The notes: generated by a model not told the origin, from the letters alone. Counted from the first letter of the stretch, positions 33,110 through 42,164 are shown. The stretch: 64,000 bases of DNA from Pseudomonas laurylsulfatiphila (GCF_002934665.1 NZ_NIRS01000005.1:248001-312000), one strand, 5' to 3'. Numbers and translations: made by a program.

Positions 33110-34547
33110 GCTCAAGACCGTCATCAAGGGACTGATATTGGCCGCCATGTTTTTCAGTGGACTGGCCTCTGCCACTACGATAGCGACACCAAAGAAACCG
33201 ACGCTGCAATCGCTCAAGGAACCACAGATTCCGGCTATCCACCGCACGCTGTCGATCAAGGGCTACAAAACTCACAGCGGGACCAAGATCCTGTTCATCC
33301 GCACGCCTGGCCTGCCGATGTTTGATGCCTTGGTGAGCTTTGCTGCCGGCAGCGCCCACACCCCCCATCAACCCGGCCTGGCAGCGGTGACCTTCAGCCT
33401 TTTGAATGAGGGCGTGGCTGGCAAGGACGTCAATGCCATACAGGCGACGTTCGATAATCTGGGTGCAAGGATGGACATGGGTATCGGTCAGGACCGGACC
33501 TGGTTTTCCCTGCGCAGCCTGAGTGACGAATCGCGGCGCGCTCCAGCCCTGGAACTGTTTGCCCAGGTACTCGGCAAGCCGCTGTTGCCGGAGGCATCCC
33601 TGCCTGCGGTGAAATCCCAACTGCAGTACTTTCTGGACCTCGAGGATCAGTCCCATGCCACTCAATCCCGGCAAATGAACCTCGGCCAACTGTTTCCCGA
33701 CCACGGTTACGCTCAGTCCCTCTACGGAACCCGAGCCGGGCTTGCCTCCATCACCCGCACTCAGGCGCAAGACTTTCATCGCGAGGCTTATGCCGCAGGC
33801 AATGCCCAGATCACACTGGTCGGCGACCTCACCGAGGAAGAAGCCCAGCGCATCGGTACACAGATATCCGCAGCCTTGCCCCTGGGGCCGGCCACTGCCG
33901 CGATCCAGTCAGTGACAAGTCCAACGGCCCCGAGTCTGCTGCGCGTTGAGCGACCATCGGCCCAGGCTTACCTGCGCCTTGTCCAGCCAAGTGTCCTGCG
34001 CAGCAGTCCGGACTACGACGCGCTGCAGATGGCCATGCGGGTGTTCACCAACCGACTGAGCAATGAACTCCGTGAACGCCGAGGCCTGACCTACCACGTT
34101 GAAGCCGGCCTCTCAGCCCTTCAGGTACAAGGGTTGCTGACCATTAGATTGCAGACGCCACCCGAGCAGGCCGATGCCGTGCTGGCCCATATCAAGACGA
34201 TGTTCAGCGACTTCCTCGCCCAAGGGCCAACCCAAGAGGAACTTGATGACAGCCAGCAGCAACTGGCCGGTAGCGCACCGTTGAACAGCGCTACCAATGC
34301 GCAGATTCTTAACCAGCTGTACGCCATCAGTGCCCACAATCTGCCGCTGGACCTCGACTTCTCCACGCAAGCCGCCTTGAAGCTGAACCTCGCATCCATC
34401 AAAACCGCGCTCAACCGGCATTACCACGCCGAACAATGGCGCGTTGTCATCCTGGGGCCGAAGGCAGATCAACAACCGCTACCCGCTCCAATCGAAAGCG
34501 CAACCAACGCCATGTGTCGCGCACCTGACGAGATTGTGGCAAGTTAG
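33102..34547 (+). CDS. M16 family peptidase-like protein, non-catalytic subunit (second pair)
   Basis: A 481-residue paralogue of the protein encoded at 29550. The N-terminus MDKLKTVIKGLILAAMFFSG is a signal peptide. No HxxEH motif is present (the region reads SAHTPHQPGLAAVTFSLLNE), and NRLSNELRERRGLTYHVEAG is the retained C-terminal M16 motif. LNEGVAGKDV and AYAAGNAQITLVGDLTEEEA match the first copy closely. With the preceding gene it should form a second heterodimeric protease. Confidence 0.91.
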   Translation: MDKLKTVIKGLILAAMFFSGLASATTIATPKKPTLQSLKEPQIPAIHRTLSIKGYKTHSGTKILFIRTPGLPMFDALVSFAAGSAHTPHQPGLAAVTFSLLNEGVAGKDVNAIQATFDNLGARMDMGIGQDRTWFSLRSLSDESRRAPALELFAQVLGKPLLPEASLPAVKSQLQYFLDLEDQSHATQSRQMNLGQLFPDHGYAQSLYGTRAGLASITRTQAQDFHREAYAAGNAQITLVGDLTEEEAQRIGTQISAALPLGPATAAIQSVTSPTAPSLLRVERPSAQAYLRLVQPSVLRSSPDYDALQMAMRVFTNRLSNELRERRGLTYHVEAGLSALQVQGLLTIRLQTPPEQADAVLAHIKTMFSDFLAQGPTQEELDDSQQQLAGSAPLNSATNAQILNQLYAISAHNLPLDLDFSTQAALKLNLASIKTALNRHYHAEQWRVVILGPKADQQPLPAPIESATNAMCRAPDEIVAS

Positions 34548-34627
34548 TTACCCCCCGACGACGCGGTCGCGGCGCTGTCCCGCCGCGCCCTCGGGCAGAC
34601 CCATGAGCACTTTCTCCGAGAATCGCT

Positions 34628-35638
34628 GTGCACCCGCACCCCGCAATGGCCCCGTCACCGTTCACCCCAGCCTTCGGCCTCGGCAATCCGCACTTGCAAA
34701 CCTTGTGGGGGCCGCTGTGGCGTAAAACCGTGCACATCGGCCGCGAACGCGAACGCCTGTGGCTTGAAGATGGCGACTTTCTCGATCTGGACTGGCACGG
34801 TCCGCACAGCGCCGACGCGCCTTTGGTGCTGGTGCTGCACGGGCTCACCGGGTCCTCGAATTCACCTTATGTCGCTGGCTTGCAAAAAGCCCTGGGTGAC
34901 CGGGGCTGGGCCAGCGTCGCGCTGAACTGGCGCGGTTGCTCGGGCGAACCCAATCTGCTGCCACGCAGTTACCATTCCGGTGCCAGTGAAGACCTGGCCG
35001 AAGCGATCAAACACTTGCGGGCCAAACGACCTCTCGCACCCCTGTATGCGGTGGGTTACTCCCTGGGGGGTAATGTCCTGCTCAAGCATCTGGGCGAAAC
35101 CGGCAGCGACAGCGGCGTGACCGCCGCCGTGGCGGTATCGGTGCCGTTCCGCCTGGACCAGTGCGCCGACCGCATCGGCCAGGGTTTCTCCAAGGTTTAC
35201 CAGGCACATTTCATGCGCGAGATGGTCGCCTACATCAAGAACAAACAACGACAGTTCCAGCACGACGGACGCGAGGAAGGACTGGCCGCATTGGCTGCGC
35301 TCGGTTCGCTGGAAAACATGCGTACGTTCTGGGATTTCGATGGCCGTGTCACCGCGCCACTGCATGGGTTCGCCGATGCCGAGGATTACTATCGCCGCGC
35401 ATCAAGTCGCTACTTCCTCGGCGAGATTCGTACGCCGACCTTGATGATTCAGGCCGCCGACGATCCCTTCGTGTTTCCCCACAGCCTGCCGCACGCCGAT
35501 GAGTTGTCCGCATCCACGCAATTCGAGCTGCAAGCCAAGGGCGGGCATGTCGGCTTCGTCGACGGCACGCTCAGGCAACCGGGTTACTACCTTGAACGGC
35601 GTATCCCCGAGTGGCTGGCCGCCACAGGGCGCGCTTGA
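34628..35638 (+). CDS. YheT-family alpha/beta hydrolase
   Basis: A 336-residue predicted carboxylesterase-type hydrolase of the YheT/ABHD1-3 family. The family's N-terminal FGLGNPHLQTLWGPLWRK is present, then the oxyanion region LVLHGLTGSSNSPYVAGLQK, the nucleophile elbow YAVGYSLGGNVLLKHLG (Ser at about 144), an Asp in LMIQAADDPFVFP and the catalytic His in LQAKGGHVGFVDG. The start may be the GTG at 34628 or the ATG at 34646; neither has a strong ribosome-binding site. The AraC gene starts 3 bp after the stop, suggesting cotranscription. The substrate is unknown. Confidence 0.88.
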   Translation: MHPHPAMAPSPFTPAFGLGNPHLQTLWGPLWRKTVHIGRERERLWLEDGDFLDLDWHGPHSADAPLVLVLHGLTGSSNSPYVAGLQKALGDRGWASVALNWRGCSGEPNLLPRSYHSGASEDLAEAIKHLRAKRPLAPLYAVGYSLGGNVLLKHLGETGSDSGVTAAVAVSVPFRLDQCADRIGQGFSKVYQAHFMREMVAYIKNKQRQFQHDGREEGLAALAALGSLENMRTFWDFDGRVTAPLHGFADAEDYYRRASSRYFLGEIRTPTLMIQAADDPFVFPHSLPHADELSASTQFELQAKGGHVGFVDGTLRQPGYYLERRIPEWLAATGRA

Positions 35639-35641
35639 GTC

Positions 35642-36481
35642 ATGGACGCTGACCAGGGCGAGTCAATCCACTTCTGGCAAACCCCGCCCCTGGCCGGGGT
35701 CGAGTTATTGTCCGCCCGCTACATCGATCATCGTTTCGCCCCCCACGTGCATGACGGCTATGTGATCGGCATGATCATGGCCGGCGCCCAGCGTTATCGC
35801 TATCGTGGTGCCGAACACCTCGCGGGCAGCGGCACGCTGGTACTGATCAACCCCGATGAATTGCACACCGGCCACAAAGGCACCGAGGATGGCTGGCTTT
35901 ACCGGGCGTTTTATCCGGACAGCGGGCAGATAACCTCGCTGCTGGCCGAACTCGAACTGCCGACCCAGCACCTGCCGACCTTCGGTGCCACGCTGTATCG
36001 CGACCAGGATCTGGTGAACGGCTTCTGCCAACTCCATCGCTTGCTGGAAAGCCCCGCCACCGCCTTGCAGCAACAAACGGTCTGGCGCGAACTGGTGCTG
36101 TCGCTGTTGCAGCGTCATGCGGCGGTGCCCGATGCCGGTCAACCCGGCAAGGAACACCGGGCCGTGAGCCTGGCCAAGGAGTTGCTGCACGCGCAACTGG
36201 CAGTGCCGCCCTCACTGGAGACGTTGGCGGCGGCGGTCAACCTCTCGCCCTTCCATTTCGCCCGGGTATTCCGCCGGGCTACCGGCATGCCGCCGCACAC
36301 CTGGCTGATGCAACAGCGCATCGCCCGGGCGCGGACATTGCTGCAAAGTGGTTATCTGCCGCTGGAAGTCGCCATGCAACTGGGGTTTGCCGACCAGAGC
36401 CACCTGAGTCGGCAGTTCAAGCAGGTGTATGGGGTTGGACCGGGCGCGTATCGCACGGCCCGGCAGTCACTCGAATGCTGA
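35642..36481 (+). CDS. AraC-family transcriptional regulator
   Basis: A 279-residue regulator. Residues 1-150 form a cupin-like sensor domain (FAPHVHDGYVIGMIMAGAQR, then GTLVLINPDELHTGHKGTED). Two helix-turn-helix motifs are at the C-terminus: PSLETLAAAVNLSPFHFARV and the signature LPLEVAMQLGFADQSHLSRQ followed by FKQVYGVGPGAYR. This arrangement is typical of regulators of amino-acid or small-molecule exporter genes, but no target is apparent. It lies 3 bp downstream of the hydrolase. Confidence 0.92.
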   Translation: MDADQGESIHFWQTPPLAGVELLSARYIDHRFAPHVHDGYVIGMIMAGAQRYRYRGAEHLAGSGTLVLINPDELHTGHKGTEDGWLYRAFYPDSGQITSLLAELELPTQHLPTFGATLYRDQDLVNGFCQLHRLLESPATALQQQTVWRELVLSLLQRHAAVPDAGQPGKEHRAVSLAKELLHAQLAVPPSLETLAAAVNLSPFHFARVFRRATGMPPHTWLMQQRIARARTLLQSGYLPLEVAMQLGFADQSHLSRQFKQVYGVGPGAYRTARQSLEC

Positions 36482-36507
36482 CGGTATTTCACGAACAGCG
36501 ACGGCCC

Positions 36508-36599
36508 CTGTGGGAGCGAGCTTGCTCGCGATGAGGCCATCACATTCAACGATGATGTTGACTGTTCCACCGCCATCGCTGGCAAGCCAGCTCCTACAG
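36508..36599. repeat. 92-bp composite REP pair (same spacer type as 20353)
   Basis: CTGTGGGAGCGAGCTTGCTC opens and CTGGCAAGCCAGCTCCTACA closes, so the right end is the GCTGGCAAGCCAGC subtype. The spacer GATGAGGCCATCACATTCAA...TGTTGACTGTTCCACCGCCA is almost the same as at 20353. Exactly 92 bp, between the convergent AraC and sseA genes. Confidence 0.92.
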
Positions 36600-36610
36600 A
36601 GGATGTGTGT

Positions 36611-37465
36611 TTATTCGCCGGTGGCAATGCCCCGCGCAGGCTCGTTGATCCACTCACTCCACGACCCGGCATACAACGAACCCAACGGATAACCGGCCAG
36701 ACACAACGCAAACAGGTTATGGCACGCCGTCACGCCGGAACCGCAGTACGCCACCAGATCCTTCGGCGAACGATCGCCCAGTTTTGCGGCAAAACGCTGC
36801 TTGAGCTGATCGGCCGGCAGAAAACGCCCGTCACTGCCCAGGTTGTCGGTAAACGCCGCACATTGAGCGCCAGGAATGTGCCCGGCGATCGGATCGATCG
36901 GTTCCACTTCCCCCTTGAAACGCGGCAGTGCGCGGGCATCGAGCAGGGTCAGTTCCGGCCGGGAGAGGCGCTTATGCAGCCGCTCGGCACTGATCAGCAA
37001 CGCCGTGTCAGGACTGCCGGTGAAGGAACCACGAGTGATCGCCGGCGCATCCAGGCTCAGCGGCAAACCGGCCGCGTGCCAGGCCTTGAGACCGCCATCG
37101 AGGATAAATACACCGTCGCGTTTGCCCAACCACGCCAGCAACCACCAGGCCCGCGCCGCATAGGCCCCCGGACCGTCGTCATACAGAACCACTTCGCTAT
37201 CGGCGTTGATACCCCAGGCTTGCAGGCGCTCGATCAGTTGCGCCGGCTCGGGCAGCGGATGACGCCCGGTCACACCCTTGACCACCGCGCCGCTCAGATC
37301 ACGCTCAAGGTCGGCATAGCTCGAACCGGCGATGTGCCCTTCGGCATAGCTGCGCTGACCGTAAACCGGGTCTTCAAGGGCAAAACGACAATCCAGAATC
37401 ACCAGCCCCGGCTGGTCCTTTTTCAGGTCCAGTGCTTGCGGGCTGATCAGTTGCGCAATGGGCAT
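36611..37465 (-). CDS. sseA: 3-mercaptopyruvate sulfurtransferase (two-domain rhodanese)
   Basis: A 284-residue enzyme transferring sulfur from 3-mercaptopyruvate (or thiosulfate) to thiophiles such as cyanide or thiols. The N-terminal inactive rhodanese domain begins at LISPQALDLKKDQPGLVILD, and the C-terminal active domain has LLDARALPRFKGEVEPIDPI and the active loop VAYCGSGVTACHNLFAL, where CGSGVTA is the mercaptopyruvate-type loop (rhodaneses have CRKGVT). It stands alone and is followed by the REP pair. Confidence 0.93.
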   Translation of the reverse strand: MPIAQLISPQALDLKKDQPGLVILDCRFALEDPVYGQRSYAEGHIAGSSYADLERDLSGAVVKGVTGRHPLPEPAQLIERLQAWGINADSEVVLYDDGPGAYAARAWWLLAWLGKRDGVFILDGGLKAWHAAGLPLSLDAPAITRGSFTGSPDTALLISAERLHKRLSRPELTLLDARALPRFKGEVEPIDPIAGHIPGAQCAAFTDNLGSDGRFLPADQLKQRFAAKLGDRSPKDLVAYCGSGVTACHNLFALCLAGYPLGSLYAGSWSEWINEPARGIATGE

Positions 37466-37499
37466 AACGGGCTCCTGTGATTTTTATCAGACGTCGATC

Positions 37500-38171
37500 C
37501 TACGACACTTCCTCGAGCGCCTGGACCAGGGGCACGTAAAACTCTTCGAACAAGGCCTTGACCGCATCGCGGGACTGATCCGTGACGAACCCGGCTTCCA
37601 GCACCAGCACCTGATAAACCCCGCGTTTAATGGCCTGTTCGCTCAAGTGGCTGGAGTTCTCCCGCGTGGTGCACAGGAAGCGCACCCAGGACGTGAGGAT
37701 GATCCAGGCATTGAGAGTCAGGGATTCGATCTGCACCTGGTCCATTTGCAAAATGCCGGCGGCGACAAAGCCTTCATAGATCGCTCCACCCTGGATCAGG
37801 CAGCGCTGGGAAAAGCGTCGATAGCGGTCGGCCAACTCGGGGTCGCTGTCGAGTAAATGTTCGAGATCGCGATGCAGAAAGCGGTAGCGCCACATCGCCG
37901 ACAGCAGCTCCTTGAGGTAGAAGCGTTTGTCTTCCACCGTGGCGGCGCGGCCCTGGGGCGGGCGCAGGAAGCTGTCCACCAGGCTTTCGTACTCGCTGAA
38001 CAGCACGGCGATAATCGCCTGCTTGTTAGGGAAGTGGTAGTACAGATTGCCCGGGGAAATTTCCATATGGGCAGCAATGTGGTTGGTACTGATGCTGCGC
38101 TCGCCCTGTTGATTGAACAGCTCCAGGCTGTTCTGCACGATGCGCTCGCTGGTTTTGATCCGTGGGGCCAT
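37500..38171 (-). CDS. TetR-family transcriptional regulator, divergent from calB
   Basis: A 223-residue regulator. The N-terminal helix-turn-helix covers about residues 8-55 (ERSISTNHIAAHMEISPGNL followed by YYHFPNKQAIIAVLF). The rest is a helical ligand-binding domain with no family clue to the ligand. It is transcribed away from calB, and the 145-bp gap between the genes contains two inverted repeats (38216-38231 and 38261-38286) that are natural operator candidates. Control of the downstream aldehyde dehydrogenase/GMC genes is inferred. The position corresponds to PAO1 PA0367. Confidence 0.92.
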   Translation of the reverse strand: MAPRIKTSERIVQNSLELFNQQGERSISTNHIAAHMEISPGNLYYHFPNKQAIIAVLFSEYESLVDSFLRPPQGRAATVEDKRFYLKELLSAMWRYRFLHRDLEHLLDSDPELADRYRRFSQRCLIQGGAIYEGFVAAGILQMDQVQIESLTLNAWIILTSWVRFLCTTRENSSHLSEQAIKRGVYQVLVLEAGFVTDQSRDAVKALFEEFYVPLVQALEEVS

Positions 38172-38215
38172 GGCTTGAGCTTTAATTCAGAGTGCGTTGA
38201 CGGGCATCTTAGATC

Positions 38216-38231
38216 TATCCGCGAGCGGATA
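38216..38231. promoter_or_regulatory. Candidate TetR operator (TATCCGC-GA-GCGGATA)
   Basis: A perfect 7-bp inverted repeat with a 2-bp centre lies 45 bases upstream of the TetR gene start, in the divergent promoter region. Size and symmetry fit a TetR-family site. Confidence 0.6.
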
Positions 38232-38260
38232 AAACAAAGCTGTTCCAGGATGTCATTTGA

Positions 38261-38286
38261 CTTTCTAGAGCATAGACTCTAAAAAG
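38261..38286. promoter_or_regulatory. Second inverted repeat overlapping a possible calB promoter
   Basis: CTTTCTAGAG and CTCTAAAAAG are inverse copies with a single mismatch around the 6-base centre CATAGA. TTGACT at 38257-38262 is a possible -35 box and CTAAAA at 38279-38284 a weak -10, so a protein bound here would block calB. The calB ATG is 31 bases further on. Confidence 0.5.
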
Positions 38287-38316
38287 TGCCTTATTACAAT
38301 AAATCCGGAGCCGACC

Positions 38317-39747
38317 ATGACTGCTGACATTTCCTACCTGCAAAACCTACAGCAGCCGCTGGAAGAGCTTCAGACCCTGTTCGACGCACAGCGTGCCGCC
38401 TACGCCGCCAACCCGATGCCACCCGCCGCGCAGCGTCAGCAATGGCTCAAGGCCCTGAAGGATTTATTGAACAGCGAACGCCAGGCCCTGATCGATGCGA
38501 TCAGCCAGGACTTCAGCCATCGCAGCGCCGATGAAACCCTGGTCGCCGAACTGATGCCCAGCCTGCACGGCATCCATTACGCCAGCAAACACCTCAAGGG
38601 CTGGATGCGAGCTTCGCGGCGCAAGGTCGGCGTCGCTTTCCAGCCCGCCTCTGCCAAAGTCGTTTACCAACCGCTGGGCGTGGTCGGGGTCATCGTGCCG
38701 TGGAACTACCCGCTGTACCTGGCCATCGGTCCGTTGGTCGGCGCACTGTCGGCGGGCAACCGGGTGATGCTCAAGCTCAGCGAGTCGACCCCCGCGACCG
38801 GCCTGCTGATGAAGCAACTGCTGGCACGCATCTTCCCCGAAGACCTGGTGTGCGTGGTCCTTGGCGAGGCAGACATGGGCGTGGCGTTTTCACGCCTGCC
38901 GTTCGATCACCTGCTGTTCACCGGCGCCACCAGCATCGGCAAACACGTAATGCGCGCCGCTGCGGAAAACCTGACCCCGGTGACCCTTGAGCTGGGCGGC
39001 AAGTCCCCGGCCATCGTTTCCCGCGATGTACCGCTCAAGGACGCCGCCGAGCGCATCGCCTTCGGTAAAACCCTGAACGCCGGCCAGACCTGCGTGGCCC
39101 CGGACTATGTGCTGGTGCCGGAGGATCGCGTGGGAGGCTTCGTCGAAGCCTATCGCTCTGCCGTCCGCGGGTTTTATCCGACGCTGGCCGACAATCCGGA
39201 CTACACCGCGATCATCAATGAGCGACAACTGGCGCGCCTCAACGGCTATATCAGCGACGCCACCAGCAAGGGTGCACTGCTGATGCCGCTGTTCGACCAG
39301 GGCCAGGGCCGCCGCATGAGCCATAGCCTGCTGCTCAATGTCACTGACGAGATGACGGTGATGCAGGACGAAATCTTCGGGCCGCTGCTGCCGATCGTGC
39401 CGTACAAGGATCTAGACCAGGCCTTTGCCTACATCAATCAACGCCCGCGCCCACTGGCGCTGTACTACTTCGGCTACGACAAGCGCGAACAACAGCGCGT
39501 GCTGCACGAAACCCACTCCGGCGGCGTATGCCTGAACGACACGCTGCTGCACGTCGCCCAGGACGACATGCCGTTCGGCGGCATAGGTGCCTCGGGCATG
39601 GGTCACTACCATGGCCATGAAGGCTTCCTGACCTTCAGCAAGGCCAAGGGTGTCTTGATCAAACAGCGGTTCAACGCGGCGAAACTGATTTATCCGCCGT
39701 ATGGCAAATCGATCCAGAAGCTGATCCAGAAGCTGTTCATCCGCTAA
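38317..39747 (+). CDS. calB: Coniferyl-aldehyde dehydrogenase family protein
   Basis: A 476-residue NAD(P)-dependent aldehyde dehydrogenase. Motifs: VVGVIVPWNYPLYLAIGPLV, FTGATSIGKHVMRAAAENLT, catalytic Glu in VTLELGGKSPAIV (about 223) and catalytic Cys in GKTLNAGQTCVAPDYVLVPE (about 257). The sequence style is of the CalB group that oxidises aromatic or medium-chain aldehydes; the true substrate is uncertain, and an n-alkanal or membrane-lipid aldehyde is equally possible given the GMC oxidoreductase nearby. The C-terminus is hydrophobic/basic. It is followed 28 bp later by the Tat-signal gene. Confidence 0.9.
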   Translation: MTADISYLQNLQQPLEELQTLFDAQRAAYAANPMPPAAQRQQWLKALKDLLNSERQALIDAISQDFSHRSADETLVAELMPSLHGIHYASKHLKGWMRASRRKVGVAFQPASAKVVYQPLGVVGVIVPWNYPLYLAIGPLVGALSAGNRVMLKLSESTPATGLLMKQLLARIFPEDLVCVVLGEADMGVAFSRLPFDHLLFTGATSIGKHVMRAAAENLTPVTLELGGKSPAIVSRDVPLKDAAERIAFGKTLNAGQTCVAPDYVLVPEDRVGGFVEAYRSAVRGFYPTLADNPDYTAIINERQLARLNGYISDATSKGALLMPLFDQGQGRRMSHSLLLNVTDEMTVMQDEIFGPLLPIVPYKDLDQAFAYINQRPRPLALYYFGYDKREQQRVLHETHSGGVCLNDTLLHVAQDDMPFGGIGASGMGHYHGHEGFLTFSKAKGVLIKQRFNAAKLIYPPYGKSIQKLIQKLFIR

Positions 39748-39775
39748 CGATCATCACCGCCGGGTAATAACAATA

Positions 39776-40321
39776 ATGAATCCCAGTCTGTCCGATACAC
39801 CCGCGCTGTCACGGCGCGGGTTGCTTAAATTCAGCCTCGGCGCCAGCGCCTTTCTCGCCACTGCCGGGTTGGGCGCCAGCCTCAGCGGCTGTTCGGCGAG
39901 CGTCCCGGCCAGTGGCTTCGTCACGCTGCGCAGCGGCGACCTGCTGTTCTTGCGAGCGCTGATTCCGGTCATGCTCGATGGCGCCGTGACCTCCGAACGG
40001 ATGCCCGAGGCTGTCGAAGGCACGCTTAAAAGCCTGGATTACAACCTCGCGCACCTGTCGCCGGAAATGCTCAAGCTGACCCGGCAACTGTTCGATGTGC
40101 TGGGCATGGCCGTCACCCGCGTACCGTTGACCGGAATCTGGGGCAGCTGGGAAAACGCCAGCGCCGACGATATCCGGCAATTCCTCGATCGTTGGGAAAA
40201 CAGCTCGTTGAGCCTGTTGCGCATGGGCCACAGCTCTTTGCTGCAACTGGTGATGATGGCCTGGTACGGCCGCAAGGAATCGTGGGCGCATTGCGGGTAT
40301 CCCGGACCGCCCACCGTCTGA
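39776..40321 (+). CDS. Tat-exported small subunit of a GMC-type dehydrogenase
   Basis: A 181-residue protein with a twin-arginine signal, LSRRGLLKFSLGASAFLATA (about 11-30), followed by a small helical domain. This is the layout of gluconate 2-dehydrogenase subunit 3-like proteins, which accompany FAD-dependent GMC subunits and carry them to the periplasm. The GMC gene starts 132 bp downstream, beyond a REP pair. The mature sequence has no cofactor motif I recognise. Confidence 0.8.
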   Translation: MNPSLSDTPALSRRGLLKFSLGASAFLATAGLGASLSGCSASVPASGFVTLRSGDLLFLRALIPVMLDGAVTSERMPEAVEGTLKSLDYNLAHLSPEMLKLTRQLFDVLGMAVTRVPLTGIWGSWENASADDIRQFLDRWENSSLSLLRMGHSSLLQLVMMAWYGRKESWAHCGYPGPPTV

Positions 40322-40335
40322 AATCGAGTCGCCCC

Positions 40336-40400
40336 CTTCGCGGGCAAGCCCGCTCCCACATTGACCGCGTACCCCTGTGGGAGCGGGCTTGCTCGCGAAG
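40336..40400. repeat. Short outward REP pair
   Basis: CTTCGCGGGCAAGCCCGCTC at the left and GAGCGGGCTTGCTCGCGAAG at the right around about 20 bases. It lies between the Tat-signal gene and the GMC gene of one apparent operon. Confidence 0.9.
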
Positions 40401-40453
40401 GCGTCAGTCTTATCACCACAGCACCTGAACCATAATAAAAAGAGAACCCGAAG

Positions 40454-42049
40454 ATGCCCGTACCCGATCCGTTTCGCGAAGGCATGGCCCGAGGCTGGAA
40501 AACCTACAACGGCTCACAACTGACCCAGGACCTGACACTCGAAGCAGACGTGGCGATCATCGGCAGCGGTGCCGGCGGCGGCACCACCGCCGAAATCCTC
40601 AGCGCTGCCGGTTACAAAGTGCTGTTGATCGAGGAAGGTCCGCTCAAGACCAGCAGCGACTTCAAGCTGCTCGAAGACCAGGCCTACAGCAGCCTCTATC
40701 AGGAAGGCATCGGCCGCATGAGCAAGGATGGCGCAATCACCATCCTCCAGGGCCGGGCGGTGGGCGGCACCACGCTGATCAACTGGACCTCCAGTTTCCG
40801 CACCCCGGAACCGACCCTGGAACACTGGGCCAAAGAGCACAACGTCAAGGGTCACAGCCCGGCGGACATGGCGCCGTGGTTCGAGAAAATGGAGCAGCGC
40901 CTGGGCGTCGCGCCGTGGATGGTGCCACCCAACGCCAACAACGATGTGATCCGCAAGGGCTGCGAAGCGCTGAATTACTCTTGGCACGTCATCCCGCGCA
41001 ACGTTCGCGGCTGCTGGAACCTCGGCTACTGCGGCATGGGCTGCCCGACCAACGCCAAGCAATCGATGATGGTCACCACCATTCCGGCGACCCTGGAAAA
41101 AGGCGGCGAACTGCTTTACCTGGCCCGCGCCGAAAAACTCATGATCAACGGCGACAAGATCACCGGCCTGCACTGTTCGGCGATGGATGAACGTTGCGTC
41201 GCACCGACCGGGCGCACCATCACGGTCAAGGCGCGGCATTTCGTGCTGGCCGGTGGCGGCATCAATAGCCCGGCCCTGCTGATGCGCTCCGGGGCACCCG
41301 ACCCGCACAAGCGTCTGGGCAAACGCACGTTCCTGCACCCGGTGAACATGTCCGCCGCGTTGTTCGACGAAGTCGTCAACCCGTTCTACGGCGCGCCGCA
41401 GTCGATCTATTCCGACCATTTCCAGTGGCAGGACGGCACCACGGGCAAGATGTCCTTCAAGCTGGAGGTCCCGCCACTGCATCCGGCGCTGGCCGCCACC
41501 TTGCTCGGCGGTTTCGGTCAGGATAATTCGCAGCACATGGCCAATCTGCCCCATACCCACGCCATGCTGGCGTTGCTGCGGGACGGCTTTCACCCGGACA
41601 GCCCCGGTGGCAGCGTCGAATTGCGCAGCGACGACACGCCGGTGCTGGATTATCAGCTTTCACCGTACGCCTGGGATGGCTTGCGCCGGGCATTCCACAG
41701 CATGGCCGAGATCCAGTTTGCCGGTGGCGCCAGGGCCGTGATGCCGATGCACGCCGACGCCCGTTACGTGAAGACCCTCGCCGAAGCCCGTACGCTGATC
41801 GATGGCCTGAGCCTGGAGTTGTACCGCACACGCCTGGGCAGTGCCCATGTGATGGGCGGCTGCGCCATGGGTGAAGACCCGACAAACGCGGTGACCGACA
41901 GCCTCGGCCGGCACCATCAGTTGGGCAATCTGTCGATCCACGACGGCTCGCTGTTCCCCACCAGCATTGGCGCCAATCCGCAATTATCGGTCTACGGACT
42001 GACAGCACAACTGGCGACTTCCCTGGCCGAGCGTTTGAAAAACCCATGA
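40454..42049 (+). CDS. GMC-family FAD-dependent oxidoreductase
   Basis: A 531-residue glucose-methanol-choline oxidoreductase likely oxidising an alcohol. The FAD dinucleotide motif is VAIIGSGAGGGTTAEILSAA (about 33-52), RAVGGTTLINWTSSFRTPEP is the GMC signature 1 region, and HVMGGCAMGEDPTNAVTDSL with the His-Asn pair region GANPQLSVYGLTAQLATSLA is at the C-terminus. There is a Cys-rich segment GCWNLGYCGMGCPTNAKQSM (about 190-209), usual in this bacterial subgroup. No signal peptide of its own, so it may ride with the Tat-exported partner. With calB it could carry an alcohol to an aldehyde and then an acid. Confidence 0.9.
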   Translation: MPVPDPFREGMARGWKTYNGSQLTQDLTLEADVAIIGSGAGGGTTAEILSAAGYKVLLIEEGPLKTSSDFKLLEDQAYSSLYQEGIGRMSKDGAITILQGRAVGGTTLINWTSSFRTPEPTLEHWAKEHNVKGHSPADMAPWFEKMEQRLGVAPWMVPPNANNDVIRKGCEALNYSWHVIPRNVRGCWNLGYCGMGCPTNAKQSMMVTTIPATLEKGGELLYLARAEKLMINGDKITGLHCSAMDERCVAPTGRTITVKARHFVLAGGGINSPALLMRSGAPDPHKRLGKRTFLHPVNMSAALFDEVVNPFYGAPQSIYSDHFQWQDGTTGKMSFKLEVPPLHPALAATLLGGFGQDNSQHMANLPHTHAMLALLRDGFHPDSPGGSVELRSDDTPVLDYQLSPYAWDGLRRAFHSMAEIQFAGGARAVMPMHADARYVKTLAEARTLIDGLSLELYRTRLGSAHVMGGCAMGEDPTNAVTDSLGRHHQLGNLSIHDGSLFPTSIGANPQLSVYGLTAQLATSLAERLKNP

Positions 42050-42164
42050 AAATGACGATTATTCCCATCGTCTATAGTGCTTTCTTACCCAACAGGCGAC
42101 TTGGCCGACCGGGAAGGCTGCGATACCATCCGACTCCCCAACGGATTCCCGCCAGGACGACGCG

